Assembly: GCA_029862005.1 (NCBI GenBank)
Contig: JAOTYD010000020.1
Span: 1 to 64,000, forward strand
Reading direction: 5' to 3'
Source: Gammaproteobacteria bacterium
GTDB taxonomy: Bacteria; Pseudomonadota; Gammaproteobacteria; GCA-001735895
Length of the DNA: 64,000 bases
Shown here: piece after piece, positions 15,356 to 23,780 of the stretch
Layout of the letters: every line of letters starts with the position of its first letter
Numbering within the stretch: position 1 is the first letter of the stretch
Notes under the pieces: model-generated
The model's input: the letters and a program-made list of their open reading frames with translations, nothing else
Database searches by the model: none
What the model was told of the DNA's origin: nothing
Program-made: the position numbers and the translations under genes

Positions 15356-15630
15356 GGACCTTGACTGTCTTGGCCTTTACCCTGAACTTCGACTTCATCG
15401 ATGCTGTGCAGCGATCCGCCTAGTTCACTGATGCTCGACTGTATCGCTTCGAAATCGATGCTGCCGCCTTCGACAACGACCTGTATGGTTTCGGTGTTTT
15501 CGTCGACCTCGAGCACCGTAACGCGCACCCGGCATTTATTGCTGGCACTTGCGATGGTACGCGCAAATTCGAGCACGTTCGGCTGGTGAGGTTTGAGCAC
15601 ATCAAGCACCAGCTTTTTAACAATGGCCAT
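15352..15630 (-). CDS. DUF211 protein
   Basis: A 92-residue protein of the DUF211 family, a ferredoxin-like fold best known from archaea. The N-terminal VKKLVLDVLKPHQPNVLEFA is the conserved opening, and TVLEVDENTETIQVVVEG and the IDEVEV end are also typical. Structures of archaeal members show small oligomers that bind metal ions, but no function is established. It overlaps the VIT/CCC1-type transporter downstream (ATGA), so it is probably a soluble partner or sensor for the metal it carries; this is inference from context. ATG has GGAAGGTAG upstream. Confidence 0.78.
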   Translation of the reverse strand: MAIVKKLVLDVLKPHQPNVLEFARTIASASNKCRVRVTVLEVDENTETIQVVVEGGSIDFEAIQSSISELGGSLHSIDEVEVQGKGQDSQGP

Positions 15631-15749
15631 CTACCTTCCCCGCGTCAATCGAACCGAAGATCATACCCGATCCCTGCCGGAAGCCACAGGGGCTGTGACA
15701 GAATTACGCAGCAGGGTATATTTCATAAAAATCGTTTCCAGCCTGAGAC

Positions 15750-17168
15750 CTACCCGCCCAGGTAAATAAAATAATACAGCAGCACCAGGGTCATACCGGT
15801 GCCGAGATTTACCAGAAAACCGTTCTTGATCATTTCACGCACGTTGACCACGCCGGTGGAATAGGCAATCGCGCTCGGCGGCGTGCCCACTGGCATCATG
15901 AAGTCGAGCGACACGCCGATTGCGATCAGCATCGCCATCGACTTTATGTCTAGCCCCAGATCGTCGGCCAGCGGCAGCATCAGCGGAATCAGAATCGCCG
16001 CCGAGGCGGTATTGCTGGCTACCATGGTCACACCGATGCCGAAAAAAACCAGTATCAGCAGCACCGCGAACAATGGAATACCCGTGATCGAGTCCTGCAC
16101 CAGGCCAGCCAGCCAGGTGTCGATGCCCACCTGGTTGACCGCCGAACCCAGGCTCAGCCCACCGCCGAACAACAACAGCGTGGGCCAGGAAATTTTCGCC
16201 AGGTCGCCAACCTCGAGCAAACCCAGGGTAAACAAGGCGATAACCGGCACGAGCGCCACGGTGGCGGCGGACAAACCGGTAAACTTGGTGCTCAGCCAGC
16301 CGATCACGGTGATCAGGAAAACGAGAATAATCAATTTTTGTGAACGGTCGAGTTTGCGCTCGTGGTAGGTAAAACGGATTCTGTCGATCTCGGGTTTGTT
16401 GAACAGCGACAGCAGCAACCAGGTGAACAGCAGCGCCAGCAGCACAAAAGGCAGCGCCTTCGCCATCCATTCAACAAAATCCAGCGAGACGTTGTTCTGG
16501 TTCAGGAATTTTACCGCGATTGCGTTGGGCGGACTGCCGACCAGCGAACCGATGCCGCCGATGGTGGCGGCGTATGCCACCGCCAGCACCACCCCCTTGG
16601 CGAAGCGCGAATGTTCGTGAAACAGCCGGTTTTCCTTCAATACGATGATCGATATCGGAATCATGATCGCGGCCGAGGCCGTATTCGACATCCACATCGA
16701 AAGAAACGCCGTCACGAGCATCAGCCCGAGGACAAAAACGAGTGGCCGGTCGCCCATACGCTTTAATATTTCGTGCGCAATGCGGTAATCGATCCCGTAC
16801 TTCTGCATTCCCTGCGCGAGGATAAAACCGCCGAAAAATAAAACGATCACAGGATCGAAATACGGCTGAAACACGGCCTCGGCGGTAAAATCGCCGAACG
16901 CGAGCAGTAAAAAAGAGCCGATCAGCGCAGAGACGAACAGCGCAATCACTTCAGAAACCCAGAGAATTACGACCGCAACCAGCGTAGCGGCAACCACCGC
17001 CTGGTTAGGCTCTGCTTGCGGCCAGGCCCAGTAGACCGCGATAAATGCCAGCACGGCAAGCAGGAACGCCCACCATTTGGAGTTGCCCCCGGCATTGGCT
17101 TTTTTTTCTGTGGTTTTACCTGTTTCCATTAGCCCGATTTTCTCTGCCGCAGCAGGAATTCTGATCAC
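15750..17168 (-). CDS. SLC13/DASS-family anion symporter
   Basis: About 460-472 residues and 11-12 transmembrane helices of the divalent anion:sodium symporter family, importing dicarboxylates, sulfate or similar anions. The two repeat halves each hold an SNT motif: WMSNTASAAIMIPI in the first and VASNTASAAILIPLML in the second, which form the substrate and sodium sites. LVGSPPNAIAVKFL and VGTPPSAIAYSTG are the matching reentrant hairpins. The first 13 residues could be omitted, since an ATG at 17129 (METGKTTEKKA) starts just before the charged leader. It stands alone; no regulator is adjacent. Confidence 0.88.
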   Translation of the reverse strand: MIRIPAAAEKIGLMETGKTTEKKANAGGNSKWWAFLLAVLAFIAVYWAWPQAEPNQAVVAATLVAVVILWVSEVIALFVSALIGSFLLLAFGDFTAEAVFQPYFDPVIVLFFGGFILAQGMQKYGIDYRIAHEILKRMGDRPLVFVLGLMLVTAFLSMWMSNTASAAIMIPISIIVLKENRLFHEHSRFAKGVVLAVAYAATIGGIGSLVGSPPNAIAVKFLNQNNVSLDFVEWMAKALPFVLLALLFTWLLLSLFNKPEIDRIRFTYHERKLDRSQKLIILVFLITVIGWLSTKFTGLSAATVALVPVIALFTLGLLEVGDLAKISWPTLLLFGGGLSLGSAVNQVGIDTWLAGLVQDSITGIPLFAVLLILVFFGIGVTMVASNTASAAILIPLMLPLADDLGLDIKSMAMLIAIGVSLDFMMPVGTPPSAIAYSTGVVNVREMIKNGFLVNLGTGMTLVLLYYFIYLGG

Positions 17169-17329
17169 AATACACCGTTTAACCGTTCAACAATTGAGTC
17201 CGGTCAATTCGCGGATGGTGATTCGGTGGCAATATGAAATTTGACGAGTTATTTAAAATGGGTTTTAAGCCTTTTTTTATAATGATATTTGGACTTTATT
17301 CACGAAACAGCTGCTGAGGATTTGATAGA

Positions 17330-17686
17330 ATGGATTTTAAAGAAGTGATTTCGATAGCGGGTTACGGCATCGAAACTATCGGCGTTTTGGTCATCATTGT
17401 CGGCTCGGCAGCGGCGTCATTTCGTTTTTTGTCTAGATTTCGCAAGGAGCCCGAAGGTGTTGCCTACGACGCCGTTCGGCGTCAGCTCGGGCGTTCGATC
17501 ATCCTCGGCCTGGAATTTCTCATTGCCGGGGATATCATTCGCACGGTGATCGTCGCTGACACCTTGACCAACGTAACGATACTGGGATTGATTATCCTGA
17601 TCAGAACTTTCCTCAGTTTTTCCCTGCATTTCGAGGTCGAGGGGCGATGGCCATGGGAGACTGCCAGACTATCGGGGAAAGATTAA
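17330..17686 (+). CDS. DUF1622 membrane protein
   Basis: A 118-residue integral membrane protein with three transmembrane helices (residues 10-30, 55-75 and 80-100) and the DUF1622 signatures RRQLGRSIILGLEFLIAGDIIRTV and LIILIRTFLSFSLHFEVEG. The family is widespread and uncharacterised; a role in ion transport or stress has been suggested only from context. ATG follows GAGGATTTGATAGA. A small gap separates it from the DksA-like gene on the same strand, and both may be transcribed together. Confidence 0.8.
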   Translation: MDFKEVISIAGYGIETIGVLVIIVGSAAASFRFLSRFRKEPEGVAYDAVRRQLGRSIILGLEFLIAGDIIRTVIVADTLTNVTILGLIILIRTFLSFSLHFEVEGRWPWETARLSGKD

Positions 17687-17734
17687 GAGATCCTGTTGCG
17701 GCCTTACGGGTCGAGAATATTTTAAGGAATAAAC

Positions 17735-18133
17735 ATGAACAACCAATTGAACGACAAGCAAATACATCGATTAAGAGAACAGCTGGAAAATCAATTCAAC
17801 GCCTTGTGGAGTGAAATTGGTTCAGAACTGAAAGGATCGGCCAAAGAGCGCTTCCTGCAAATCGCCGGCGAGGTTCATGATCTGGAGGATAGTTCGGTTG
17901 CTGACCTGTTTGCCGACCTGAATATGACGATACTCGACAAGCACGTGCAGGAAACGCGGGATATCAATAGCGCGTTGATTCGGATCGACAAGGGGACTTA
18001 CGACATTTGCAACGACTGTGGCGAATCAATCGACTTCGATCGCCTGATCGCCTATCCGACAGCGACACGCTGTGTGCGCTGCCAGGATGTCTACGAGAAA
18101 ACCCACGTCGAAGGAATGCATTCCAAGCTTTGA
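17735..18133 (+). CDS. DksA/TraR-type C4 zinc-finger protein
   Basis: A 132-residue protein with a helical N-terminal half and a C-terminal four-cysteine zinc finger, CNDCGESIDFDRLIAYPTAT then CVRCQ, the DksA/TraR signature. The helical part is short and lacks the DxxDxA tip of true DksA, so it is more like the YbiI/YocK/TraR-like group; it may bind RNA polymerase or simply be a general stress protein. AAGGAAT lies in front of the ATG. It is directly followed by a type B palindrome. The frame is on the same strand as the DUF1622 gene. Confidence 0.8.
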   Translation: MNNQLNDKQIHRLREQLENQFNALWSEIGSELKGSAKERFLQIAGEVHDLEDSSVADLFADLNMTILDKHVQETRDINSALIRIDKGTYDICNDCGESIDFDRLIAYPTATRCVRCQDVYEKTHVEGMHSKL

Positions 18134-18139
18134 AACTTT

Positions 18140-18194
18140 AGGGGACAGACCACGCTTTCCTAAGCATTAAACTATAAACGTGGTCTGTCCCCTT
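18140..18194. repeat. type B palindromic element (intact)
   Basis: AGGGGACAGACCACG and CGTGGTCTGTCCCCT form perfect 15-base arms around a 25-base loop. It lies downstream of both flanking genes and could also stop transcription from either side. Confidence 0.85.
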
Positions 18195-18199
18195 AAATC

Positions 18200-19474
18200 C
18201 TATTTCAGTATTCTAGTGTGACTTATCGGCCTTGTTACCGTATCCAGCGCTATTCCCTGTTTCAGCATCTGCATGATTCCCACCGCTTCGAGATAATTGT
18301 TCGCGCGAAAGAACTTTCCGTGCTCGAAATCAAGTTCGTCCAGATCATTCGTCATGATATTTCGATTCCTTACTGCTATGACGGGTATGCCTTGTCTTAT
18401 ACAGGCCAGAACGGGTAATCCCACACAACCATCGGGAATAAGCACACAGGATACATCGCTGGCATTGAATCCCTTCTCGTAGGATACGATTCCGGGACTC
18501 TTGTGCAGACCCTTCAATACACAATGGATATGCCGAATTGAACCTGCAACAGGAGCCAGTCTCGGTTCGAAAACACCGTGATGCGGGGCGTCTCCCTGGG
18601 GAGCAGGGGCATGCGCGCACGGCTTATTGAAGAGCTCCACCGCAGCGTGTGTCATCATCGCTTCGATGCCACCGGTCGGGTTCACTGCTACATCCTGATA
18701 TTCCCTGTCGGGATTAAAATATTCACGATACCAATCCGTATCCCGCTCTACATGAGTAGACAAAGCTATCGCTTGATAAGGATCGCCATACTTGTCTATG
18801 GTCTCGAAGAGATTCTCCATATGTTCCAACGCACCTACTGCCCTGCCTGATTTGGACAGGCCAATCGTGCAAGATGTCAATTTCTCCATCTCGAAAATGT
18901 CCGAATCGAGACCCAGCGTAATCCTTGCCGTCGAAACGGCATTGCGTATTTCCTCGTTGTATCTGAGGGCGCCCTTGTCAACCAGGGTTAAAATTCTGTT
19001 TGCTCTTACTTTTTGCAAGCCGACCTGTCCCATGAGAAGCCGGGTAACCGTGCTACCTTCGACGTACTGGGTATTTGGAAGCATTTCGTTATAGTCGGTC
19101 GCATTGACAACGTTAGGATGGGTAATCAGCGCATCGCAAGCCGAGGCCACTAATCTGCATACTGCATTTCCATCCCCTTCGTGACCACCTATCTCGCAGC
19201 CGATACCGGTAGGAATGATCAGGACTGCATTAAAGTTATCAGTGTTTTCGCGTTCTCGTTGGCGAAAGGCAAATATTCCGGGTTTCTCCGAGGACCATGG
19301 ATTGGAACTATCGATCTCGAGAAAATCGACTTCCAGAAACCGCTGCCCGTCGTCGCAACCACAAACGATAAAACGAATGGCATGTTCGCCATACTCGCGG
19401 ATTTTTGCATCCAGGTTTTCAAAGGTTAGCTCTTCCTCTTTGTTTATTCTTATCTCTTTGTGATAGACCCTCAT
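18200..19474 (-). CDS. DUF3326-family protein
   Basis: A 424-residue cytoplasmic protein of the DUF3326 family, known from cyanobacteria, plants and scattered proteobacteria. Diagnostic blocks are FNAVLIIPTGIGCEIGGHEG, CDALITHPNVVNATDYNEML, YVEGSTVTRLLMGQ and CVLIPDGCVGLPVLACIRQG, the last resembling a nucleotide- or substrate-binding loop. The first 90 residues form an additional N-terminal domain. Function is unknown. I use the ATG at 19474 because GGAG lies eight bases upstream; the longer frame to 19531 would begin inside a palindromic element. The gene is bracketed by two type B elements in direct orientation, so it may have moved as a unit. Confidence 0.78.
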   Translation of the reverse strand: MRVYHKEIRINKEEELTFENLDAKIREYGEHAIRFIVCGCDDGQRFLEVDFLEIDSSNPWSSEKPGIFAFRQRERENTDNFNAVLIIPTGIGCEIGGHEGDGNAVCRLVASACDALITHPNVVNATDYNEMLPNTQYVEGSTVTRLLMGQVGLQKVRANRILTLVDKGALRYNEEIRNAVSTARITLGLDSDIFEMEKLTSCTIGLSKSGRAVGALEHMENLFETIDKYGDPYQAIALSTHVERDTDWYREYFNPDREYQDVAVNPTGGIEAMMTHAAVELFNKPCAHAPAPQGDAPHHGVFEPRLAPVAGSIRHIHCVLKGLHKSPGIVSYEKGFNASDVSCVLIPDGCVGLPVLACIRQGIPVIAVRNRNIMTNDLDELDFEHGKFFRANNYLEAVGIMQMLKQGIALDTVTRPISHTRILK

Positions 19475-19516
19475 GATCTCTTCTCCGGGTTGGGTAACTC
19501 TAATTGGGTCAGTCTT

Positions 19517-19572
19517 TAGGGTACAGACCACGTTTTCCCGAGCATTAAACTACAAACGGAGCCTGCCCCCTA
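19517..19572. repeat. degenerate type B element related to the one at 18140
   Basis: AGGGTACAGACCACGTTTTCCCGAGCATTAAACTACAAACG shares loop and arms with 18140-18194 in the same orientation; the right arm is mutated (GGAGCCTGCCCCCTA). Confidence 0.7.
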
Positions 19573-19655
19573 TACACGATATCGACAGCAGGTGATGCAG
19601 GTCAACTAATAGCCGGACAGCTATTTGTAAGCTTCGGTAATTGTAAGGAATAGCA

Positions 19656-21014
19656 ATGCGGATTTTATCGTCATTATTCCGTCTGATACCGGCACTGGCC
19701 GCGCTGTTAATGATCTCGCCGGCCGGTGCCGACGAGGGCGGCAAGGCATACCTGATCGAGCTCGAGGGTACGATCGGGCCTGTCACCCAGGAACTCGTCA
19801 CACGGGGTATCGCCGAGGCTGAACAGGACCATGCCGCCATCGTTATCCTGCAAATGGACACGCCCGGCGGCCTGGATCATTCGATGCGGGAAATCATCAA
19901 GACCATCCTGGATGCCCAAGTGCCGGTTGTAACCTGGGTCTCGCCGCAGGGATCACGCGCCGCCAGTGCGGGCACCTATATCCTATACGCCAGCCACATC
20001 GCGGCGATGGCCCCGGCGACCAACCTGGGCGCGGCGACACCGGTGCAGATCGGCGGACTACCCAAACTGCCTTCCCAACCGTCGCAGCCGGGGGAAGAAA
20101 AGCCGGACGACGACGGTAAAACCGACATGGAACGCAAGATCCTCAATGACGCGATCGCCTACATCAAGGGCCTGGCGAAACTCAGGAACCGCAATGAACA
20201 ATGGGCCGAGCAGGCAGTGCGCGAGGCCGCCAGCCTGAGCGCGGAGGAAGCGCTGGAGCTGAATGTCATCGACCTGGTCGCGGCCGATCTCAACGACTTG
20301 CTGAGACAGCTCGACGGGCGCGAAATCAACGTCAAGGGACGCATCGTGGTACTCGACACCGATGCCATGGTCGTCGAACGCATCACTCCGGATTGGCGCT
20401 CCGAGCTGCTCGCCATCATCACCAATCCCAACATCGCCTACGTACTGATGCTGATCGGTATTTACGGGCTGATTCTCGAGTTTTCCAACCCGGGGGCGAT
20501 TTTGCCGGGCGTGACCGGTGCAATTTGCCTGTTGCTCGCGCTCTACGCCTTCCAGGTGCTGCCGGTCAACTATGCCGCGCTCGCGCTTCTCGCGATCGGG
20601 CTCGCGTTCATGATCTCGGAGATATTCGTCACCAGCGGCGGCATCCTCGGCATCGGCGGTGTAGTCGCGTTCACCGTCGGCTCGATCATGCTGTTCGACG
20701 ATGATTACCTGGCCGTGTCGATCCCGATGATCGGCGGCACCGCGCTGGTCGCCGCCGGATTCATGCTGTGGATACTGAGGCGTTTCGCCACGCTCAGGCG
20801 CGCCCAGGTGGTCAGCGGCGAGGAATACATGATCGGCCATATCGGCACCGTGCGCGAGGCGTTCGACGCCCGCGGGCGGATCGACCTCGATGGCGAAAAC
20901 TGGATCGCGGAAACCCGCGTTCCGCTGGACGCGGGGCAAAAGGTGCGCGTCACCGCCGTCGATAAACTGATACTGAAAGTCGAGCCGGTCGAGAAATCGT
21001 CCGAGGAGGAATAA
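19656..21014 (+). CDS. nfeD: NfeD membrane serine protease (long form)
   Basis: A 452-residue NfeD/ClpP-class protein. A signal peptide (to about residue 25) leads to a periplasmic S49-like protease domain, with the nucleophile in [21 protein letters not shown] and the conserved [12 protein letters not shown] strand. Four transmembrane helices follow (residues 255-370), and a C-terminal cytoplasmic OB-fold of the NfeD type ([14 protein letters not shown] to [10 protein letters not shown]). Archaeal homologues cleave the C-terminus of stomatin. It is followed after two bases by a slipin gene, a classical nfeD-stomatin operon, and the two work together in membrane quality control. Confidence 0.9.
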   Translation: MRILSSLFRLIPALAALLMISPAGADEGGKAYLIELEGTIGPVTQELVTRGIAEAEQDHAAIVILQMDTPGGLDHSMREIIKTILDAQVPVVTWVSPQGSRAASAGTYILYASHIAAMAPATNLGAATPVQIGGLPKLPSQPSQPGEEKPDDDGKTDMERKILNDAIAYIKGLAKLRNRNEQWAEQAVREAASLSAEEALELNVIDLVAADLNDLLRQLDGREINVKGRIVVLDTDAMVVERITPDWRSELLAIITNPNIAYVLMLIGIYGLILEFSNPGAILPGVTGAICLLLALYAFQVLPVNYAALALLAIGLAFMISEIFVTSGGILGIGGVVAFTVGSIMLFDDDYLAVSIPMIGGTALVAAGFMLWILRRFATLRRAQVVSGEEYMIGHIGTVREAFDARGRIDLDGENWIAETRVPLDAGQKVRVTAVDKLILKVEPVEKSSEEE

Positions 21015-21016
21015 AC

Positions 21017-21784
21017 ATGTTTTTATTAGAATACATTACGCCCGCGATCATACTCTTTGCAATTGTTGTTTCTGCAATCCGAATCCTCCGGGAATACGAG
21101 CGTGGCGTGATTTTTTTCCTCGGCCGTTTTCAGAAGGTCAAGGGCCCGGGGCTGATAATCGTTATACCGTTCATCCAGAAAATGGTGCGGGTCGACCTGC
21201 GCGTCATCACCTATGACATCCCGACCCAGGACCTCATATCGCGCGATAACGTGACCGTGCAGGTCAGCGCGGTATTGTATTTCCGCGTGGTCGATCCGGA
21301 ACGCGCGATCATCCAGGTGGAACAATTTTTCGAGGCCACCAGCCAGCTGGCACAGACCACGCTGCGCTCGGTGCTGGGCCAGCACGACCTCGACGAAATG
21401 CTGTCGCAACGGGACAAGTTGAACGCTCACATTCAGAAAATCCTCGATGAGCAGACGGCTTCCTGGGGCATCAAGGTCACCAATGTCGAAATCAAGCATA
21501 TCGACCTGAACGAGAGCATGATCCGCGCCATCGCCAAGCAGGCCGAAGCCGAACGCGAGCGCCGCGCCAAGGTCATTCACGCCGAGGGCGAACTGCAGGC
21601 ATCTCAAAAGCTGCTGGAGGCGGCGGAGGTCATGTCGAAAAATCCGCAGACCCTGCAGCTGCGCTACCTGCAAACCCTCAACGACATATCAAACGAAAAT
21701 GCCACGACGATCGTGTTTCCGATACCGATTGATATTATGAAACCGTTCACCGGACCGAAGCCGGAAACTGTCGAAAAGAATTAG
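21017..21784 (+). CDS. slipin/stomatin-like SPFH protein
   Basis: A 255-residue SPFH-domain protein. An N-terminal membrane hairpin or helix ([17 protein letters not shown]) is followed by the SPFH domain ([61 protein letters not shown]) and a coiled-coil rich in Ala and Glu ([22 protein letters not shown]). These proteins form large oligomeric rings on the membrane and act as partners of the NfeD protease, whose gene lies directly upstream. The C-terminus keeps the hydrophobic NfeD-cleavage-type tail region ([14 protein letters not shown]). Confidence 0.92.
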   Translation: MFLLEYITPAIILFAIVVSAIRILREYERGVIFFLGRFQKVKGPGLIIVIPFIQKMVRVDLRVITYDIPTQDLISRDNVTVQVSAVLYFRVVDPERAIIQVEQFFEATSQLAQTTLRSVLGQHDLDEMLSQRDKLNAHIQKILDEQTASWGIKVTNVEIKHIDLNESMIRAIAKQAEAERERRAKVIHAEGELQASQKLLEAAEVMSKNPQTLQLRYLQTLNDISNENATTIVFPIPIDIMKPFTGPKPETVEKN

Positions 21785-21794
21785 CGAAAATAAC

Positions 21795-21846
21795 TAGGGG
21801 GACTGACCACTTTTTACAGCCAGATTTGGAGACAGCATAACTGTTT
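21795..21846. repeat. degenerate palindromic element (B/A mixture)
   Basis: GGGGGACTGACCACTTTTTA followed by GGAGACAGCATAACTG looks like a type B left arm next to a type A or C left arm. Confidence 0.4.
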
Positions 21847-21888
21847 TGATCCCGAGGAAGAGGCAAACAGGTATACCGTGGAACTAAT

Positions 21889-22194
21889 TCACTCGGGCGC
21901 GGGGCGCAGCAGTGCGGCGTTCACCTCATAACTCGAGCCGTCAAGGGCGCGAATGCTGATCTCCCACAGCTCTTCGTCCGGAATACTGGTGCGTTCATGG
22001 CCCGGCAGCTCGAACTCGTCGTCGACCTGTACACCCCACTGACGCACGTGGCGAACCGCCTTTACCGGTATTCGCCCAACGTCGAAACGGTCGCGGAACT
22101 CCCTGGGTAGCGACTCATCCGCAAACACAACATAGCCACGCCGTTCGATGGCGGCGACTTCGTCGGGCAGCCTGGTCGTAGGATCGTTCATCAT
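21889..22194 (-). CDS. 101-residue conserved-looking orphan
   Basis: A small acidic soluble protein with no signal peptide or known domain. Segments such as EVAAIERRGYVVFADESLPREFRDRFDVGRIPVKAVRHVRQWGV look like a compact alpha/beta fold, and the composition is that of a normal chromosomal gene. GGAGTATGCA lies in front of the tandem ATG-ATG start. No operon neighbour is on this strand within 250 bases. I cannot assign a function. Confidence 0.6.
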   Translation of the reverse strand: MMNDPTTRLPDEVAAIERRGYVVFADESLPREFRDRFDVGRIPVKAVRHVRQWGVQVDDEFELPGHERTSIPDEELWEISIRALDGSSYEVNAALLRPAPE

Positions 22195-22235
22195 TGCATA
22201 CTCCTTCGGTTACACCGCACGCACACTCCGTAAAT

Positions 22236-22300
22236 CCCGAAACAGTATACCAGTTTCTTTACCTATGGCTTTCAAACTGTGGTGACAGTTTACTTAACTC
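22236..22300. repeat. mixed type A/C element
   Basis: CAGTATACCAGTTTCTTTACC is followed by GGTGACAGTTTACTTAACTCACC, a clean type C left arm. The remainder of the 22195-22394 gap holds nothing else I can name. Confidence 0.5.
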
Positions 22301-22394
22301 ACCCGGCTTGCCGGCCTGGGGCCGGTCTCTAACTTTTTTTAAATCGCTTCCGGGGAGAAGTCGAGCCTGATTCAACTTTTCGGGAGTCAAATCC

Positions 22395-22447
22395 TAGGAC
22401 AGACTACATTTCTTGAATAACTAATTAAAACGTGGTCTGTCCCCTAT
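22395..22447. repeat. type B palindromic element
   Basis: AGGACAGACTACATTTC and CGTGGTCTGTCCCCTATA frame a 25-base AT-rich loop, with a different loop sequence from the copies at 18140 and 19517. Confidence 0.75.
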
Positions 22448-22448
22448 A

Positions 22449-22718
22449 CTAAACCTCTCCCAATAAGGCGCGCAGTCCGGGGACTTCGCGTTTCAATTCC
22501 TCGAGTGAGGTTTCCGCCGAATCCAGGTTAATAACCCGGTTAACGCCCGCTGCACAGACAACCATCGCGGTGGCTTCGATCCGCGCGAAAAGCCAATAAA
22601 ATCGACCGGATTTCTCCGCATTGCAATGGACCGCCTCGATGGCAATTACCCTGATCTTGTCGTCGGCATGAATTTCGCTGGCGCGCAGCTTCCGCATCGA
22701 TCGCCCCGGACTATTCAT
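22449..22718 (-). CDS. small protein coupled to DUF2953/GerW genes
   Basis: About 89 residues, soluble, no recognised domain. Its ATG overlaps the TGA of the DUF2953 gene (ATGA), which indicates translational coupling, so I prefer this start to the ATG 48 bases upstream. A central strand-rich segment (KIRVIAIEAVHCNAEKSGRFYWLFARIEATAMVVC) is followed by a Leu/Glu-rich helix. It may be a third component of the GerW-DUF2953 module. Two cysteines, in VHCN and VVCAAG, could bind a metal or form a disulfide. Confidence 0.6.
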   Translation of the reverse strand: MNSPGRSMRKLRASEIHADDKIRVIAIEAVHCNAEKSGRFYWLFARIEATAMVVCAAGVNRVINLDSAETSLEELKREVPGLRALLGEV

Positions 22719-23305
22719 GCGGCCTGACGCATTCGTTGCATGCCGCGCCAGAAGGATGGTGAACACAACAAGCCGAGCACGAGATATAACAGTTGCAGCG
22801 GAATCACGCTGATTTTGCCGCTGCTGTCGAGTTCAAATACGGCATCGATGAATTCCGGTTCGAGTGCGATCGACGCATCCTCGATATTGGCCAGCAGGCC
22901 GGACAAGGGCCCGAACAGCGCCCATAACTGCCCGGTCTCGGCCGGATCGCCCAGGCCGACCCGGATTCGAAGATTTAGATCCCGTTTCCGAAACGCACGC
23001 CAGATATCGCGCCCGAATCGCAGTGTCCGTTGGCGAAAGGATTTTTGCCGCAGCGCAGCCAGCGGGTTGGATTTTTTACGCGCCGTTTTGGCCCTGGGCC
23101 GGGTCGCGTCGTCGGATATCTTTATTTTCGGGGCGGACGCGTTGCCCCGCGGTGGCGCCAGCCGCACGCGAACGAGGCCGAACAGCCATTCCAGCCTGGC
23201 CTCGCCGCGTAGTTTTTGCTGCCAGTTGAGCTCGTAAGTCAGGGTGACCGGGACCGCTAGCAAGGCCAACAATACCAACAGGACTATTGCCGTGGCGGAC
23301 AACAC
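22715..23305 (-). CDS. DUF2953 protein (YtfI-like)
   Basis: A 196-residue protein of the DUF2953 family. The N-terminal transmembrane helix (IVLLVLLALLAVPVTLTYELN) precedes a beta-rich domain (ARLEWLFGLVRVRLAPP), a basic linker, and a second region ending with the hydrophobic VIPLQLLYLVLGLLCSPSFW. In Bacillus the homologue YtfI is encoded next to ytfJ (gerW), and the same pairing is kept here, although the host is not a spore-former. A membrane-bound partner for the GerW-type protein is likely. Fifteen bases separate it from the gerW-like gene. Confidence 0.8.
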   Translation of the reverse strand: MLSATAIVLLVLLALLAVPVTLTYELNWQQKLRGEARLEWLFGLVRVRLAPPRGNASAPKIKISDDATRPRAKTARKKSNPLAALRQKSFRQRTLRFGRDIWRAFRKRDLNLRIRVGLGDPAETGQLWALFGPLSGLLANIEDASIALEPEFIDAVFELDSSGKISVIPLQLLYLVLGLLCSPSFWRGMQRMRQAA

Positions 23306-23320
23306 CGGAGCGCACGCCGA

Positions 23321-23677
23321 TCAATCGTTGTCCTTGGCGCCCTTGGTGGTGGCCACCTTGCCGATGGACTCGGCGACCTTTTCCAGTACCGACGCGGTGC
23401 CGGATTTGATCGGTTCGACGCGTACACCGTCGGCATTGATAATGACCAGCGCCACCGGCTTGACGCCGCCACCGCCGCCGGTCCCGCCGCCCTGCCCGCT
23501 GCCCTTGTTCGGTTCCGTGCCCTTGCCGCCGCCGACGCCAAAACCGAAACCGACATTAATCAGTGGGATCAGCGTGTTACCTTCAACCGTGATGGGTTCA
23601 CCCACGACCGTTTTGCTGTTGAGCATGCGCTCGATTTCGGCTACCGCCTTGTCGAACAGGTTTTCGATGTCTTGCAT
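23321..23677 (-). CDS. GerW/YtfJ-family protein
   Basis: A 118-residue protein of the GerW (YtfJ) family. The sequence shows LNSKTVVGEPITVEGNTLIPLINVGFGFGVGGG, the Gly-rich loop with repeated GGG, and the final strand VKPVALVIINADGVRVEPI, all typical. In Bacillus it is needed for spore germination; here it must do something else. It heads a three-gene set (GerW, DUF2953, small protein). ATG is preceded by GGAGAATACA. The glycine-rich insertion in the middle is longer than in many homologues. Confidence 0.88.
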   Translation of the reverse strand: MQDIENLFDKAVAEIERMLNSKTVVGEPITVEGNTLIPLINVGFGFGVGGGKGTEPNKGSGQGGGTGGGGGVKPVALVIINADGVRVEPIKSGTASVLEKVAESIGKVATTKGAKDND

Positions 23678-23780
23678 TGTATTCTCCTATGATCGGTAAG
23701 CCGCAGTTAATCACTCGTTCCGGCATCGCGTATTGACGTGAGTCAGGCATTCCTGTCATCGGCTGGTGTAATTTGGGATT

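Noticed and set aside
17272-17283. TATAAT box ahead of the DUF1622 gene
   Set aside because: No -35 element at a sensible distance; the AT-rich stretch makes a chance match likely.
20058-20939. 293-codon minus-strand frame inside nfeD
   Set aside because: It has a low-complexity Asp/Arg/His composition typical of the antisense of GC-rich genes and no motif.
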